A stretch of 34,008 nucleotides of DNA from an uncultured beta proteobacterium (GCA_902826155.1 CADEDU010000081.1:1-34008); one strand, 5' to 3'; numbered from the stretch's first letter, positions 1 through 8,306 are shown. The notes: generated from the letters alone by a model not told the origin. Numbers and translations are program-made.

Positions 1-383
1 GGGCGCGCGCAGGCTTGTGCGTTGATCAGCCGCGCTTTCCCAAGTAGCGGCGCGGATACTCGCGTGTTCGATGAGGCGTGCTGGAGGCATATCAACTGCG
101 CCGCCATGAGGGCGACGATGTCGTCCGGATGATCGAGCCGCACCGCACACTCGGCGATACTCGGCCAGGCGCCAGGGTCGGGTCGCACGTCGTCAGCAAC
201 GGCTCGCATCAGCGCGGCTATGGATTGCCGCAGCGCGCCTTGCGCCGTTTCGGCCGCCCATTCCATGTACGCCGCTTCGCGCGCACCCACGACTAAGAGG
301 ATCTCGCGCGCCATGGTTCGCACCACCGGATCGTCGTGCAACAGGCGATGCGCCTGGCAGCGGACCGGAATGCAGACGCACAC
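1..383 (-). CDS. Partial unknown protein running off the left edge
   Basis: On the minus strand one frame is open without a stop from beyond position 400 to the left edge, so the 3' end lies outside the window. It reads as plausible protein, with stretches such as MAREILLVVGAREAAYMEWA and PSIAECAVRLDHPDDIVAL, rich in Ala, Asp and Glu rather than the Arg/Ser/Pro bias of antisense frames. The only start candidate near the beginning is a GTG at 383, without a clear ribosome binding site. The frame is also open upstream of it, so the gene may be truncated at its 5' end. A cysteine cluster (CSCNKVCVC) lies just before and at this start. I do not recognise a family. It could be a fragment like the neighbouring debris. 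Confidence 0.35.
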   Translation of the reverse strand, partial: MCVCIPVRCQAHRLLHDDPVVRTMAREILLVVGAREAAYMEWAAETAQGALRQSIAALMRAVADDVRPDPGAWPSIAECAVRLDHPDDIVALMAAQLICLQHASSNTRVSAPLLGKARLINAQACAR

Positions 384-424
384 CTTGTTGCAGCTGCAGT
401 AGGTGTCTGAAATCGCCTGCGCCC

Positions 425-607
425 GTGCTCGTGGAGCCGCACAAAGGCGCGGGGATTCTGTTGGGCGTATGGCTCGCCTACGTAGCGGGGGCCGCGGCCG
501 GCGCGGCACTCGCTTGGCACGAGCCATTGTGGGTGTTCGCCTTGCCGGCGTTTATGGCGCTTGTCGTGGTCGGTGCGGCGGTGCACGCTGCGCATACCGA
601 ACCCTAG
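425..607 (+). pseudogene. C-terminal fragment of a YoaK/DUF1275-type membrane protein
   Basis: The reading frame encodes a Lys-Gly-Ala start followed by two hydrophobic segments (GVWLAYVAGAAAGAALAW and VFALPAFMALVVVGAAV) and stops after HAAHTEP. Two closing membrane helices with an AGAAxGAAL pattern are what the C-terminus of the DUF1275 (YoaK) family of six-helix inner-membrane proteins looks like. The four preceding helices are absent: the sequence just upstream belongs to an unrelated open frame on the other strand. I therefore read this as the tail of a broken gene rather than a 60-residue protein. A real small two-helix protein starting at the GTG at 425 is the alternative. Family assignment is by pattern memory only. 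Confidence 0.4.
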
Positions 608-666
608 GCCAGCTTTCCGGTTTTCGTGAAAGCAACAAAATTCGCAAAGAAGGGGCCTTGGAAGAA

Positions 667-756
667 ATGGGTCTCAGCTTGGCGTGGGTTGTCGAGACGC
701 TGAACGCAACGGTCGACAAGGAACTCGACGCGCTTCCGGTGGACATGAAGGCCTAA
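667..756 (+). pseudogene. N-terminal fragment of a HigB/gp49-like RelE-type toxin
   Basis: From the ATG at 667 the translation MGLSLAWVVETLNATVDKEL continues to DALPVDMKA and then meets a stop. The pattern VVETLNxxVDxELxALPxDMxA is the usual N-terminus of phage gp49-like HigB toxins, which are about 100-120 residues long. Here only 29 remain. The family normally continues with a RFxRI helix and a beta-sheet carrying basic RNase residues, none of which follow. The fragment is followed 26 bp later by a HigA-like remnant in the gene order toxin-antitoxin typical of higBA. The module is presumably dead. Confidence 0.5.
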
Positions 757-781
757 TCGCAAGAGCGAAAGAGATGCAGTG

Positions 782-985
782 ATGGCAACGCGGATTCGGG
801 ATAAGCATGCAGCCTGGATGAAGAAGCCGGGCTATCGGAAGGCATACGCGGCCCTCGGGCGGGAATTCGATCTCGCGGGTGCCGTGATCACCTGCGAAAC
901 GACGCTGGGGTAGGTCGGTACGGGCCCTGTCCTCGCCGATGCGGCGCGATGCAGCAGGCGCTCGCGATCATGGCGGGGCTGCGGA
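782..985 (+). pseudogene. Frameshifted HigA-like antitoxin remnant
   Basis: An ATG at 782 opens a frame reading MATRIRDKHAAWMKKPGYRK, then AYAALGREFDLAGAVI, and stops at 911-913. This WMKxPxYRxAYxALxxEFxLAxAxI pattern is typical of the region just before the Xre-type helix-turn-helix of HigA antitoxins. The expected helix-turn-helix is not in this frame, but further on a shifted frame reads AMQQALAIMAGLRT, resembling the recognition-helix end (TTQxAIAxxExG). I infer one or more small deletions inside the helix-turn-helix. Together with the toxin fragment just upstream this is a decayed higBA locus. Confidence 0.5.
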
Positions 986-1033
986 CGTAACCGTGCTACC
1001 CGTCTGATGGGAGCGGCGGACGCACGATGCCCT

Positions 1034-1975
1034 TCACTCTCCGTCGCGATGACAGGCTGACGCGCGCCCGTCCGGACGTTCGACCAACCGGGGCTCTTCG
1101 ACGCTGCACCGCGCCACCGCGCGCGGGCAGCGCGGATGAAAGCGGCAACCCGGAGGCACTGCGAGTGGACTGGGCACGTCGCCTTCCAGCGGAGCCACGG
1201 CCTGGGATGGCGCCTCGATCGCGGGTGCGGCTTCCAGCAGGGCGCGGGTGTATGGATGCTTGGCCGTATTGAAGATCGACGCGGTGCTTCCCGTCTCGAC
1301 GATGCGGCCGAGGTACATCACCGCGATCCGGCGCGACACGTGCCGCACTACGGCCAGATCATGCGAGATGAACAGGTAAGCCAGACCAAGTTGCGCCTGC
1401 AGATCCGAGAACAGATTGAGGATCTGCGCCTGCACCGACAGGTCGAGGGCCGACACCGGTTCGTCGCAGATGAGCAGATCGGGTTCGAGAGCGAGCGCGC
1501 GGGCAAGGCCGATGCGCTGGCGTTGTCCGCCCGAGAATTCGTGCGGCAGTCGGTACACCGCCTCCGGATCGAGACCCACGCGCGCGAGCAACGCGCGAAC
1601 CCGGGACGGGCGTTCGGCGGGGCGGCCTATCCCGTGTACCGACAGCGGCTCGCCCACGATGCGTCCGACCCGGGCGCGCGGGTTCAGCGCGGCGAACGGA
1701 TCCTGGAAGACGATCTGCAACCGGCGTGCGACCGGTCGGCGCGCGGTGCGCGTGAGATGCGTGATGTCGTTGCCATCCAGACGAATCGCGCCACCCCCCA
1801 CCGGTGCGAGCCCCATGATGGCGCGGCCGAGCGTGGACTTGCCGCACCCCGATTCGCCGACCAGGCCAAGCGTCTCACCGGCATCGATTCGCAGCGACAC
1901 GCCGTCGACGGCGCGCACCGTGCCGCGTCGCGTCGCGAAGTGCACGTGCAGATCGTCGACCTCGAGGAGCGGCAT
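1034..1975 (-). CDS. dppF: Peptide-type ABC transporter ATPase, DppF/OppF class
   Basis: Second ATPase of a dipeptide/oligopeptide-type importer, 313 residues, acting at the cytoplasmic face of the inner membrane and coupling ATP hydrolysis to uptake. Walker A GESGCGKST lies at about residues 40-48, Q-loop QDPFAALNPR at 91-100, the ABC signature FSGGQRQR at 147-154 and Walker B LLICDE at 167-172, followed by the D-loop SALD and the switch histidine in FISHD. The C-terminus carries the CRFHPRCPRA motif of the oligo_HPY domain that DppD/DppF/OppD/OppF ATPases have. It is the last gene of the operon, starting one base after the stop of the other ATPase gene. Length and motifs are all normal. The transported substrate cannot be read from the sequence. 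Confidence 0.93.
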   Translation of the reverse strand: MPLLEVDDLHVHFATRRGTVRAVDGVSLRIDAGETLGLVGESGCGKSTLGRAIMGLAPVGGGAIRLDGNDITHLTRTARRPVARRLQIVFQDPFAALNPRARVGRIVGEPLSVHGIGRPAERPSRVRALLARVGLDPEAVYRLPHEFSGGQRQRIGLARALALEPDLLICDEPVSALDLSVQAQILNLFSDLQAQLGLAYLFISHDLAVVRHVSRRIAVMYLGRIVETGSTASIFNTAKHPYTRALLEAAPAIEAPSQAVAPLEGDVPSPLAVPPGCRFHPRCPRAVARCSVEEPRLVERPDGRASACHRDGE

Positions 1976-1976
1976 G

Positions 1977-2966
1977 TCACGCCGCCCCTTCGGTCACGGC
2001 GTGATGGCACGCCGCACGCCGCGCCGGACCGTGATCGCGCAGCAACGGCCGCTCCGAGTGGCACCGACTGGTCGCGGCACTGCATCGCGGCGCAAATGCG
2101 CAGCCAGCGGGCAGGGCACCCGGCGCGGGAACGGCGCCGGGAATGTCCGCGAGTCGACCGGCGCCGGCCCCGGGCCGGGCGGCGAGCAAGGCGCGCGTGT
2201 ACGGATGCGCGGGCGTGCGCAGCACCGTGCCGGTGGGGCCGGTTTCCACGATGCGCCCCGCGTACATCACAGCGACCCGTTGCGACCAGCGCGCTACGAG
2301 TCCCAGGTTGTGCGTGATCAGGAGCATGCCCAGGGCGAGGTCCGACTGCAGTCGCGCGAGCAGGCCCATGATCTGCGCTTCGACCGTCACGTCGAGCGCG
2401 GTGGTGGGTTCGTCTGCGATCAACACCCGCGGATGGCCTGCGATCGCCATCGCGATCATCACGCGCTGACGCATCCCGCCCGAGAGGCGATGCGGATAGT
2501 CGTCGACCCGCGACTCCGGATCGGCAATGCGAACCATGCGCAGCAAATCGATGGCCGCGGTGCGTGCCGCCGCGCGGTCAAGGCCGCGGTGCCGCCGTAA
2601 CGCCTCACCGATCTGTCGTCCGATGCGCATGACCGGATCGAGTGAACTCATCGGTTCCTGGAAGATCATGCCGATCGCTCCTCCGCGCATGCCGCACATG
2701 TCGTGCTCGGAAAGCGCGAGAAGATCTCGACCGTCGAGGCGGACCGCACCGCCGGTCACCCGCATCGGCGGGTCGGGCAGCAGACGCATGATGGACAGGG
2801 CGGTGACCGACTTCCCCGAACCGGACTCGCCCACCAGTGCGAGCGTCTCGCTCGCCACCACCCGAAGGCCGACGTCATCCACTACCGGCACCGGCTTGCC
2901 GCCGCGGACGAGCGACGTGGTGAGCCCGGTCACTTCGAGCAGCGACTGGTCGTTGTCAGCGGGCAT
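1977..2966 (-). CDS. dppD: Peptide-type ABC transporter ATPase, DppD/OppD class
   Basis: First ATPase of the transporter, 329 residues from the chosen ATG (MPADNDQSLLEV). Upstream in-frame starts up to 3008 exist but lie deeper in the preceding permease gene. The chosen one overlaps it by only 11 bases. Walker A GESGSGKS is at about residues 46-53, with signature LSGGMRQR and Walker B VLIADEPTTALD in the middle, and the oligo_HPY motif CAFAPRCSAA near the C-terminus. It pairs with the downstream DppF-type ATPase as an asymmetric nucleotide-binding dimer. Translation is probably coupled to the permease through the overlap. Confidence 0.92.
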   Translation of the reverse strand: MPADNDQSLLEVTGLTTSLVRGGKPVPVVDDVGLRVVASETLALVGESGSGKSVTALSIMRLLPDPPMRVTGGAVRLDGRDLLALSEHDMCGMRGGAIGMIFQEPMSSLDPVMRIGRQIGEALRRHRGLDRAAARTAAIDLLRMVRIADPESRVDDYPHRLSGGMRQRVMIAMAIAGHPRVLIADEPTTALDVTVEAQIMGLLARLQSDLALGMLLITHNLGLVARWSQRVAVMYAGRIVETGPTGTVLRTPAHPYTRALLAARPGAGAGRLADIPGAVPAPGALPAGCAFAPRCSAATSRCHSERPLLRDHGPARRAACHHAVTEGAA

Positions 2967-3798
2967 CGGCCAGCCGCGGATTGAGGGCGTCGTTGAGTCC
3001 GTCACCAAGGAGATTGAAGCCGAGCACCGTGACCAGGATGGCGAACCCTGGCATGCCGCACATGTGCCAGTCGGTGCGCAGCGCCTCGCGCCCGATGCCG
3101 ATCATCGTGCCCCAACTCATTCGGTTGGGGTCACCCAGGCCAAGGAAGGCGAGCCCGGCTTCGATCAGGATCGCGGTGGCCACCATCACCGAGGCGGACA
3201 CGATCAGCGGCGCCGCGCAGTTGGGCAGAATCTGTGTGGCGATGATGCGTGCACCCGGCATGCCGATGGCGTGGCACGACTGCACGAACTCGGCATTGCG
3301 CAGACGCAGGGCTTCGCCGCGCATGAGGCGCGCCATGCCGGGCCAGGAGATGACCGCGATTGCGGTCGTGATCGTGAGTACCGAGGGTTTGAAGATCGCG
3401 ACGATGACGATTGCGAAGAGGAATGGCGGTACGGTCTGGAAAATTTCGGTCGCGCGCATGAGCAGATCGTCGACCCAGCCGCCGCGATAACCGGCGACCA
3501 GACCAATTGTCGCGCCGACGAGCACCGCTGCAATCGTCGCGGCGATGCCGATCACAAGCGACACGCGTGCGCCGTGCACGAGTCCGGTGAGGATGTCGCG
3601 TCCGAGGACGTCGGTGCCCAGCGGATGTTGGGGATCTTCACCTGGAGCAAGATAGGGCGGTCCGGCGAGATCCCAGGGTTGTCCTGACACGAGCCAGGGC
3701 GCGAGGACCGCGATCGCGACGACCAGTCCGATGATCAGGAACCCGGCCACCGCGGGCAGGTTGCGGGTGAAGCGGCGCACGAATGGAGGCAGAGTCAT
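2956..3798 (-). CDS. dppC: Peptide-type ABC transporter permease, DppC/OppC class
   Basis: Inner-membrane permease of 280 residues. The start is the ATG at 3798 (MTLPPFVRRFTRNLPAVAGF). The same frame stays open far upstream, but that part is the shadow of the dppB gene and is Arg/Pro-rich. The ATG overlaps the dppB stop as ATGA. An N-terminal membrane helix (residues about 14-33) is followed by a periplasmic stretch containing the family motif HPLGTDVLGRDIL, then the BPD_transp_1 domain with five hydrophobic segments. The coupling motif for the ATPase is seen in the SWPGMARLMRGEALRLRN region. C-terminal LGFNLLGDGLNDALNPR is typical of DppC. Confidence 0.93.
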   Translation of the reverse strand: MTLPPFVRRFTRNLPAVAGFLIIGLVVAIAVLAPWLVSGQPWDLAGPPYLAPGEDPQHPLGTDVLGRDILTGLVHGARVSLVIGIAATIAAVLVGATIGLVAGYRGGWVDDLLMRATEIFQTVPPFLFAIVIVAIFKPSVLTITTAIAVISWPGMARLMRGEALRLRNAEFVQSCHAIGMPGARIIATQILPNCAAPLIVSASVMVATAILIEAGLAFLGLGDPNRMSWGTMIGIGREALRTDWHMCGMPGFAILVTVLGFNLLGDGLNDALNPRLADAR

Positions 3799-4766
3799 TG
3801 CAGTTCGACACGCGGATCGAGGAGCGTGTAGGCGAGGTCGATCGCCAGATTCACCAGCACCACCAACGCGGACGAGAGCAGCAGAATCCCCATTAGCAAA
3901 TTGAGATCGCGCTGCAGCACCGCTTCGATGGCGAGCCGCCCGATGCCCGGCCAGCCGAAGACGGTTTCGACAACGACGGCACCACCCATCAGCGCGGCGA
4001 CCTGCAGCCCGGCCATCGACACCAGCGGCAGCACGGCGTTGGGCAGCGCGTGGCGCCACAGCACGGCGCCGGCCGCCAAGCCCTTCGCCCGCGCGGCCCG
4101 GATGTAGTCGAGCCTCACGACTTCGAGCATCGAGGCGCGCATGAGCCGCGTGAAGCTGGCAACGTAGAACAGGGCAAGCGTGAGGCAGGGCAGCACCAGA
4201 TGCCACGCCAGATCGGCGAGCCAGTCCAGACCTTCCAGTTTCCGGCCGACGGTGATCATGCCGGTGCTCGGCAGCCACTGCAGGTGCACGGAGAACAACA
4301 CAATCGCCATCAGGCCGATCCAGAACACCGGCGTGGCGTACGCGACCAGAGCCAACACCGAAATCGTGCGATCGATCCAGCCGTTGACATGCCGTGCGGC
4401 AGCGGTGCCAAGCACGATAGCCAGTGCAATCGACAGCACGATCGCACTTACCATGAGCAGCAATGTCGCCGGCACGCGATCGAGGATCAGGCTCGCCACG
4501 CTGCGATTGAAGCGGAACGAATGCCCGAGGTCGCCCTGCGCGAGTTGGCCGAGGTACGCGGCGAGTTGCACCGGCCAGGGACGGTCCAGCCCGAACTTCG
4601 CGCGCAGTTCGGCGAGGTACGCCGCATCGGCGACGTTCGCCTCGCCCGCGAGCACGTCGACGAGATCGCCTGGCGCGGCATGCAGCAGCGCAAAGCCGAG
4701 CACTGCCACGAAAACGAGTACGACCGCGCCTTGCAGCAGGCGGCGCAGGAGGTAGCGGAGGCGCAC
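3795..4766 (-). CDS. dppB: Peptide-type ABC transporter permease, DppB/OppB class
   Basis: Inner-membrane permease of 323 residues beginning MRLRYLLRRLLQGAVVLVFV, the usual DppB start with a basic first turn and one membrane helix. A periplasmic segment with the family-typical LGLDRP-like FGLDRPWPVQ and LGHSFRFNRSV follows, then the BPD_transp_1 domain. The EAA-type coupling loop appears as YIRAARAKGL followed by LWRHALPNAVLPL. It ends with DLAYTLLDPRVELQ, the normal DppB terminus. It lies 57 bases downstream of the binding-protein gene and shares four bases with dppC. All elements look intact. Confidence 0.94.
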   Translation of the reverse strand: MRLRYLLRRLLQGAVVLVFVAVLGFALLHAAPGDLVDVLAGEANVADAAYLAELRAKFGLDRPWPVQLAAYLGQLAQGDLGHSFRFNRSVASLILDRVPATLLLMVSAIVLSIALAIVLGTAAARHVNGWIDRTISVLALVAYATPVFWIGLMAIVLFSVHLQWLPSTGMITVGRKLEGLDWLADLAWHLVLPCLTLALFYVASFTRLMRASMLEVVRLDYIRAARAKGLAAGAVLWRHALPNAVLPLVSMAGLQVAALMGGAVVVETVFGWPGIGRLAIEAVLQRDLNLLMGILLLSSALVVLVNLAIDLAYTLLDPRVELQ

Positions 4767-4823
4767 GGTGACGCCCGCGGTGCGGCGTTCGAGAGGCGCG
4801 AGCAGGCCGGCGATGAGGAGCCG

Positions 4824-6401
4824 TTACCGGTCGAGCCACACCTCGGCGAAGTTGGCGTGGAAGCCCTCCGCGGTCGTGGTGTGACCCTGCACTTCCTTGC
4901 GGAACACCGTGGTCATGTTCACGGCCGTGAGGGGAATCATCGGCAGATCGGTGGCCGCGATGCGTTGCACGTCGGCAAAGAGTTTGATGCGGCGTGCGGC
5001 ATCCGTTTCCGTCTGCGCCGCCTCGAGGAGCTTGTCCATCTCCGGGTTGTTGTACGCGGCACCATTGGAGAACGCGACGCCCTTCTGCAGGCTCTTCGAC
5101 CAGTAGAAGCGCTGCACCGCGATCGTCGGGTCGGGGCCGGTGTTGGCGTAGTAGTTGGTAGTGTCGAAGTCGCGGTCGGTGTACACGCGGCGCACGTAGG
5201 CACCGAAGTCCTGGCTGCGGATGTCGACGGCCACGCCGATGCGGCCGAGCGCCTGCTTGATGTACTCGGCGGTGCGCACGAACGGCTCGCCGAAGGGCAT
5301 GAAGTCGTGCGTGATCTTCATGCGCGTTCCGTCCGCTCCACGTTTGAAGCCGGCCTCGTCGAGCAGTTGTTCGGCGCGCTTCGGATCGAAGGCGTACTGC
5401 GGCCCGCCATCGGCGTGGAACTTGCCCACTTCGGGATGGAAGTAGCTGTTAGCGGGTTTGCCGTAGCCCAACCAGATGGTGCGGGTGATGAAGTCGCGGT
5501 CGATCGCGTGGGCGAATGCCTGGCGCACGCGGCGGTCCTTGAACTGCGCGCGTTCCAGATTGAACTCGAAGGCGGCGACGATCCCGAGGTACTGATAGCC
5601 ACGCGTCTCCACGCCGAACTGCGGCAGGCGCGAAATGCGGCGCACCTCGTTCAGCGGCACCTGGTTCATGCCGACGATCTGGGCTTCATTCGATTCGAGC
5701 GCCGCCGACCGCGCTGCGCTGTCGGGAATGATGCGAAACACCACGCGGTCGAGGTACGGCTTGCCCTTGTCCCAGTAATCGGCATTGCGTTCCAGTTCGA
5801 TGTGGCTGCCGCGCTCCCACTTCACGAACTTGAACGGGCCGGTACCGACCGGGGCATTGTTCGCCGGATTGGTCTGGGGATCTTTACCTTCGTAGACGTG
5901 CTTCGGTACGACCTGCGACTCCATCGCCGCGAGCGCGTTAACGATGTAAGGCGCGGGTCGCGACAGACGCAGGATGGCGGTGTGCGCGTCCGGTGTGTCG
6001 ACCGCTTCGACGTTCGCGTAGGTGGCACGGCCGCGGCCGTGGAATTTCTTCCAGATTTCCATGACCGAGTACTGCACGTCGGCGGACGTGAAGTCGCGGC
6101 CGTCGTGCCACTTCACGCCGCGGCGCAGGTTGAAGGTGAGGCTGCGGCCGTCGGCCGCCACCGACCAGCGCTCCGCCAGTTGCGGTTGCGGGTTCATGTC
6201 GAAGTCGTACTTCACCAGCCCGTCGAACATCTTGGGCGAGACCATCGCGACGGCGCCGGCGGTGGTAAGCGCGCTGGTGAGCATCGGTGGCTCGGGGAAG
6301 ATGGCCGCGGTGAGCGTGCCGCCCCGTTTGGGTGACTGTGCGAACGCAGTGCCGGCCACGAAGGCAAAGACCACGAGCAGGAACATCCGGACCAGTTTCA
6401 T
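4824..6401 (-). CDS. Periplasmic peptide-type solute-binding protein (SBP_bac_5)
   Basis: Substrate-binding protein of 525 residues for the adjacent transporter. The N-terminus (basic MKLVRM, hydrophobic core to residue 20, AFA/Q) is a Sec signal peptide with a predicted cut after residue 21. The mature part opens with the family pattern KRGGTLTAAIFPEPPMLTSA and carries DGLVKYDFDMNPQPQLAERW, LTFNLRRGVKWHDGRDFTSADV and PVGTGPFKFVKWERG, all typical of SBP_bac_5 proteins. I chose the ATG at 6401, which shares one base with the monooxygenase stop (TGATG). A TTG one codon earlier is the alternative. Family members bind di- or oligopeptides, glutathione, opines, nickel or sugars, so the ligand is open. 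The coupled monooxygenase gene suggests something other than a general peptide importer. Confidence 0.92.
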   Translation of the reverse strand: MKLVRMFLLVVFAFVAGTAFAQSPKRGGTLTAAIFPEPPMLTSALTTAGAVAMVSPKMFDGLVKYDFDMNPQPQLAERWSVAADGRSLTFNLRRGVKWHDGRDFTSADVQYSVMEIWKKFHGRGRATYANVEAVDTPDAHTAILRLSRPAPYIVNALAAMESQVVPKHVYEGKDPQTNPANNAPVGTGPFKFVKWERGSHIELERNADYWDKGKPYLDRVVFRIIPDSAARSAALESNEAQIVGMNQVPLNEVRRISRLPQFGVETRGYQYLGIVAAFEFNLERAQFKDRRVRQAFAHAIDRDFITRTIWLGYGKPANSYFHPEVGKFHADGGPQYAFDPKRAEQLLDEAGFKRGADGTRMKITHDFMPFGEPFVRTAEYIKQALGRIGVAVDIRSQDFGAYVRRVYTDRDFDTTNYYANTGPDPTIAVQRFYWSKSLQKGVAFSNGAAYNNPEMDKLLEAAQTETDAARRIKLFADVQRIAATDLPMIPLTAVNMTTVFRKEVQGHTTTAEGFHANFAEVWLDR

Positions 6402-7822
6402 CAATCCCCCTTGGTGTCAGCGCCGCGCACGCGGGTAAGCGCGATGTCCACATCGGACTCCGGCTCCGCGAAGCGCAGCAGTTCTTCATGATACCGATCC
6501 GCGTCCTCAACGAAGAAACTGCGCGAGATGGCGCCCGCCAGCAGCGGGATTGCGTACGGCATGCCGTTCAGCCCGGTGCAGATCGGACCGATGCTGGGCA
6601 ACGCGGTGGGGCCGAGCACGTAGACCTGCCGTACCTCCGCTGCGGCCCACGCGTGTTTGGGCAGGCAGTTGAAGCCGGGCCCGAGGTACGGAAAACGCGC
6701 GAACGTCGGTTCGGAAGGGACGCGATCGGACCAGAGCGCGACCGAAGGCAACAGCGTCTGCAGTTCGGGGCGCCTCGTCAGATCCAGTTCGAAGCCGGTG
6801 CCAAGAATGAGGAAATCGAAGGCCTCCTCACCTGCTGGTGTTTGCACCTTCACGCGGTCACTGTCGGCACGCACTGCGGACCACCCGGCGGCGAACCGGA
6901 GTACGTAGTTGCGGTGACGCAGCGTGCGCTCGAGCGTGTCTTGCGGTGGCGGCGTGGGCATCTCGAAGAAGCGGCGGGTGAAGCGGGCCTTGCGGGCATC
7001 GTCCAGGTCCGGAAAGCCACGGAAGAAGCCCGCGAATTCGGCGTAGCGCATCCAGTTAACCTGCGGCAGCCGTGGCCGGCGCACGAATTGCACGACTTCA
7101 CACGCGCCATGATCGAGCGCTGTGGCACTGTTGTCGAAGGCTGACGCGCCCGCGCCGAGCACGCCGACGCGCCTGCCGCGCAGGGCCGCGAAGTCAATCG
7201 CGTCCGACGAATGCGCCCAGAAATGCCGGGGCAGTGAGTCCATGAACGCCGGGATGCGCGGGCCGCCATGGCCTTCGTATCCGCCAGCCAGCACGACGCG
7301 ACGCGCTGCGAGTGTTGGTTCCCCCTGTGGCCCGCGCGTGTGCACGTGCAGAAGACCGTCGGCGGGCACGATGTCGTCCACGAGCGTGTCGTTGCGTACG
7401 GGCACCTGCATCACGCGGCGCAACCACACGAGGTAGTCCATCCACTGGCCGCGATCGATCAGATGCAGTCGCCGGAACGCCTCTTCGCCGAATTGCGCTT
7501 CGAACCACGCCTGAAACGTGAGGTGGAGAAGCGCGGCGTCGGGCCCGTGGAGTTCCTTCACGGTACGCAGCGTGGGCATGCGGGCGTAGGTGGCCCACGG
7601 GCCTTCACGCGCGGCCGGATTGCGATCGACGACGAGGACGTTGGTGATGCGCTCGCGCGCAAGGCCAATCGCGGTGGCGATGCCGGCCATGCCTCCGCCG
7701 ACAATCACCACGTCGAGAACTGGTGCATTTGCATTGCCGCGAGGCACCGTCCATTCACGTGCGGGGTACGCGAAGATGTCCTGTTCGTGGCGAAGCGCGG
7801 CCTCGAGCCGGTCGAGGCTCAT
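6401..7822 (-). CDS. FAD/NAD(P)H-dependent flavin monooxygenase-like oxidoreductase
   Basis: Cytoplasmic two-dinucleotide-fold oxidoreductase of 473 residues. The FAD-binding motif VVIVGGGMAGIATA is near residues 38-51. A second Rossmann motif VGVLGAGASAFDNSA lies near 219-233, where class B flavoprotein monooxygenases bind NADPH. GTGFELDLTRRPELQ is the ATG-like hinge motif (ILGTGF) near residue 340. Start at 7822 (MSLDRLEAALRHEQD) is preferred over the upstream ATG because the extra 44 residues are Arg/Ser/Thr-rich and unlike the family. No good ribosome binding site is visible for either. It is the first gene of the operon with the ABC transporter, and its stop overlaps the start of the binding-protein gene. 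That arrangement suggests it oxidises the imported compound. The actual substrate is unknown. N-hydroxylation, Baeyer-Villiger oxidation and sulfoxidation all fit the fold. Confidence 0.8.
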   Translation of the reverse strand: MSLDRLEAALRHEQDIFAYPAREWTVPRGNANAPVLDVVIVGGGMAGIATAIGLARERITNVLVVDRNPAAREGPWATYARMPTLRTVKELHGPDAALLHLTFQAWFEAQFGEEAFRRLHLIDRGQWMDYLVWLRRVMQVPVRNDTLVDDIVPADGLLHVHTRGPQGEPTLAARRVVLAGGYEGHGGPRIPAFMDSLPRHFWAHSSDAIDFAALRGRRVGVLGAGASAFDNSATALDHGACEVVQFVRRPRLPQVNWMRYAEFAGFFRGFPDLDDARKARFTRRFFEMPTPPPQDTLERTLRHRNYVLRFAAGWSAVRADSDRVKVQTPAGEEAFDFLILGTGFELDLTRRPELQTLLPSVALWSDRVPSEPTFARFPYLGPGFNCLPKHAWAAAEVRQVYVLGPTALPSIGPICTGLNGMPYAIPLLAGAISRSFFVEDADRYHEELLRFAEPESDVDIALTRVRGADTKGD

Positions 7823-8094
7823 CGTGGGCGGGAAGCGTTGTGTACGTTCATTGAGCGGATTCTGCGAGGTGCGGCGCCCGCGTGCAATCGCAGATCGAAT
7901 TGCAGACCCATTGAACGTGACGAAGGCCGAGATTGTCACGTGCATGGCGGTCACGCCGGGTCACGTTTGGCCGAACAAGGAGAAGCACGATAAATTCCGG
8001 CGCGCGTCGGTCCGACCGCCGATGAAGTTGTCGCACTGGCTCGCCGATCGCTAACGCTCGCTGCGGTCGCAGCGGACCTCAGTGTTCAGGGCGC
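7823..8094. other. Upstream region of the monooxygenase-transporter operon, with a small hairpin
   Basis: No convincing gene. On the minus strand this is where the promoter of the five-gene transport operon and its monooxygenase should lie, but I could not place -35/-10 boxes with confidence. At 8059-8074 there is a perfect short inverted repeat, CGCTGCG, two bases, CGCAGCG. It is not followed by a T-run in either direction, so it is not an obvious terminator. Confidence 0.3.
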
Positions 8095-8275
8095 GTGCTG
8101 CACCTCAAAAGCCCGTACGCTGATGGCACCACCCACTTGGTGATATTGCTGCTGGAGTTCCAGCAACGCCTGGCGGCCCTGGTGCCCGTCCAAGCTTGTA
8201 TCTGATTCGCTTCCACGGCGTGCTCGCCCCCCATGCCTCGTACGCCAGAACGGATCGCTCCCAGCCCGATCACGG
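8095..8275 (+). mobile_element. Remnant of an IS91-type (Y2_Tnp) transposase gene
   Basis: Translating from 8104 gives LKSPYADGTTHLVI, then LLLEFQQRLAALVP. After a one-base deletion at the GTGCC/CGT junction near 8190 the next frame gives RPSLYLIRFHGVLAPHASYA. The order (DGTTHxV, then LxFxxRLAALVPxP, then LxRFHGVLAPxxxxR) is the hallmark of the C-terminal half of IS91-family Y2_Tnp transposases, rolling-circle (HUH-type) enzymes. Everything upstream, including the catalytic tyrosines, is missing, and the downstream end degrades after about 8275. This is a dead fragment marking a past insertion. The promoter-like repeat starts only about 30 bp further on. Confidence 0.65.
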
Positions 8276-8306
8276 CCGTCCTTGCCCAACCCATCCGCCG
8301 GCCGAC

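Noticed and set aside
1136..3687. Long plus-strand open frames opposite the ATPase and permease genes
   Set aside because: They mirror dppF, dppD and dppC and consist mainly of Arg, Pro, Ala and Thr, as expected from the codon bias of the genes on the other strand.
3799..4839. N-terminal extension of the dppC frame (to 627 codons)
   Set aside because: The upstream part overlaps dppB completely and is Arg/Ala-rich. The ATG at 3798 starts a normal-length DppC and overlaps the dppB stop.
4050..6335. 761-codon open frame on the plus strand
   Set aside because: It is antisense to the dppB and binding-protein genes, which have complete family motifs. Its own translation is His/Arg/Glu-rich with no domain pattern.
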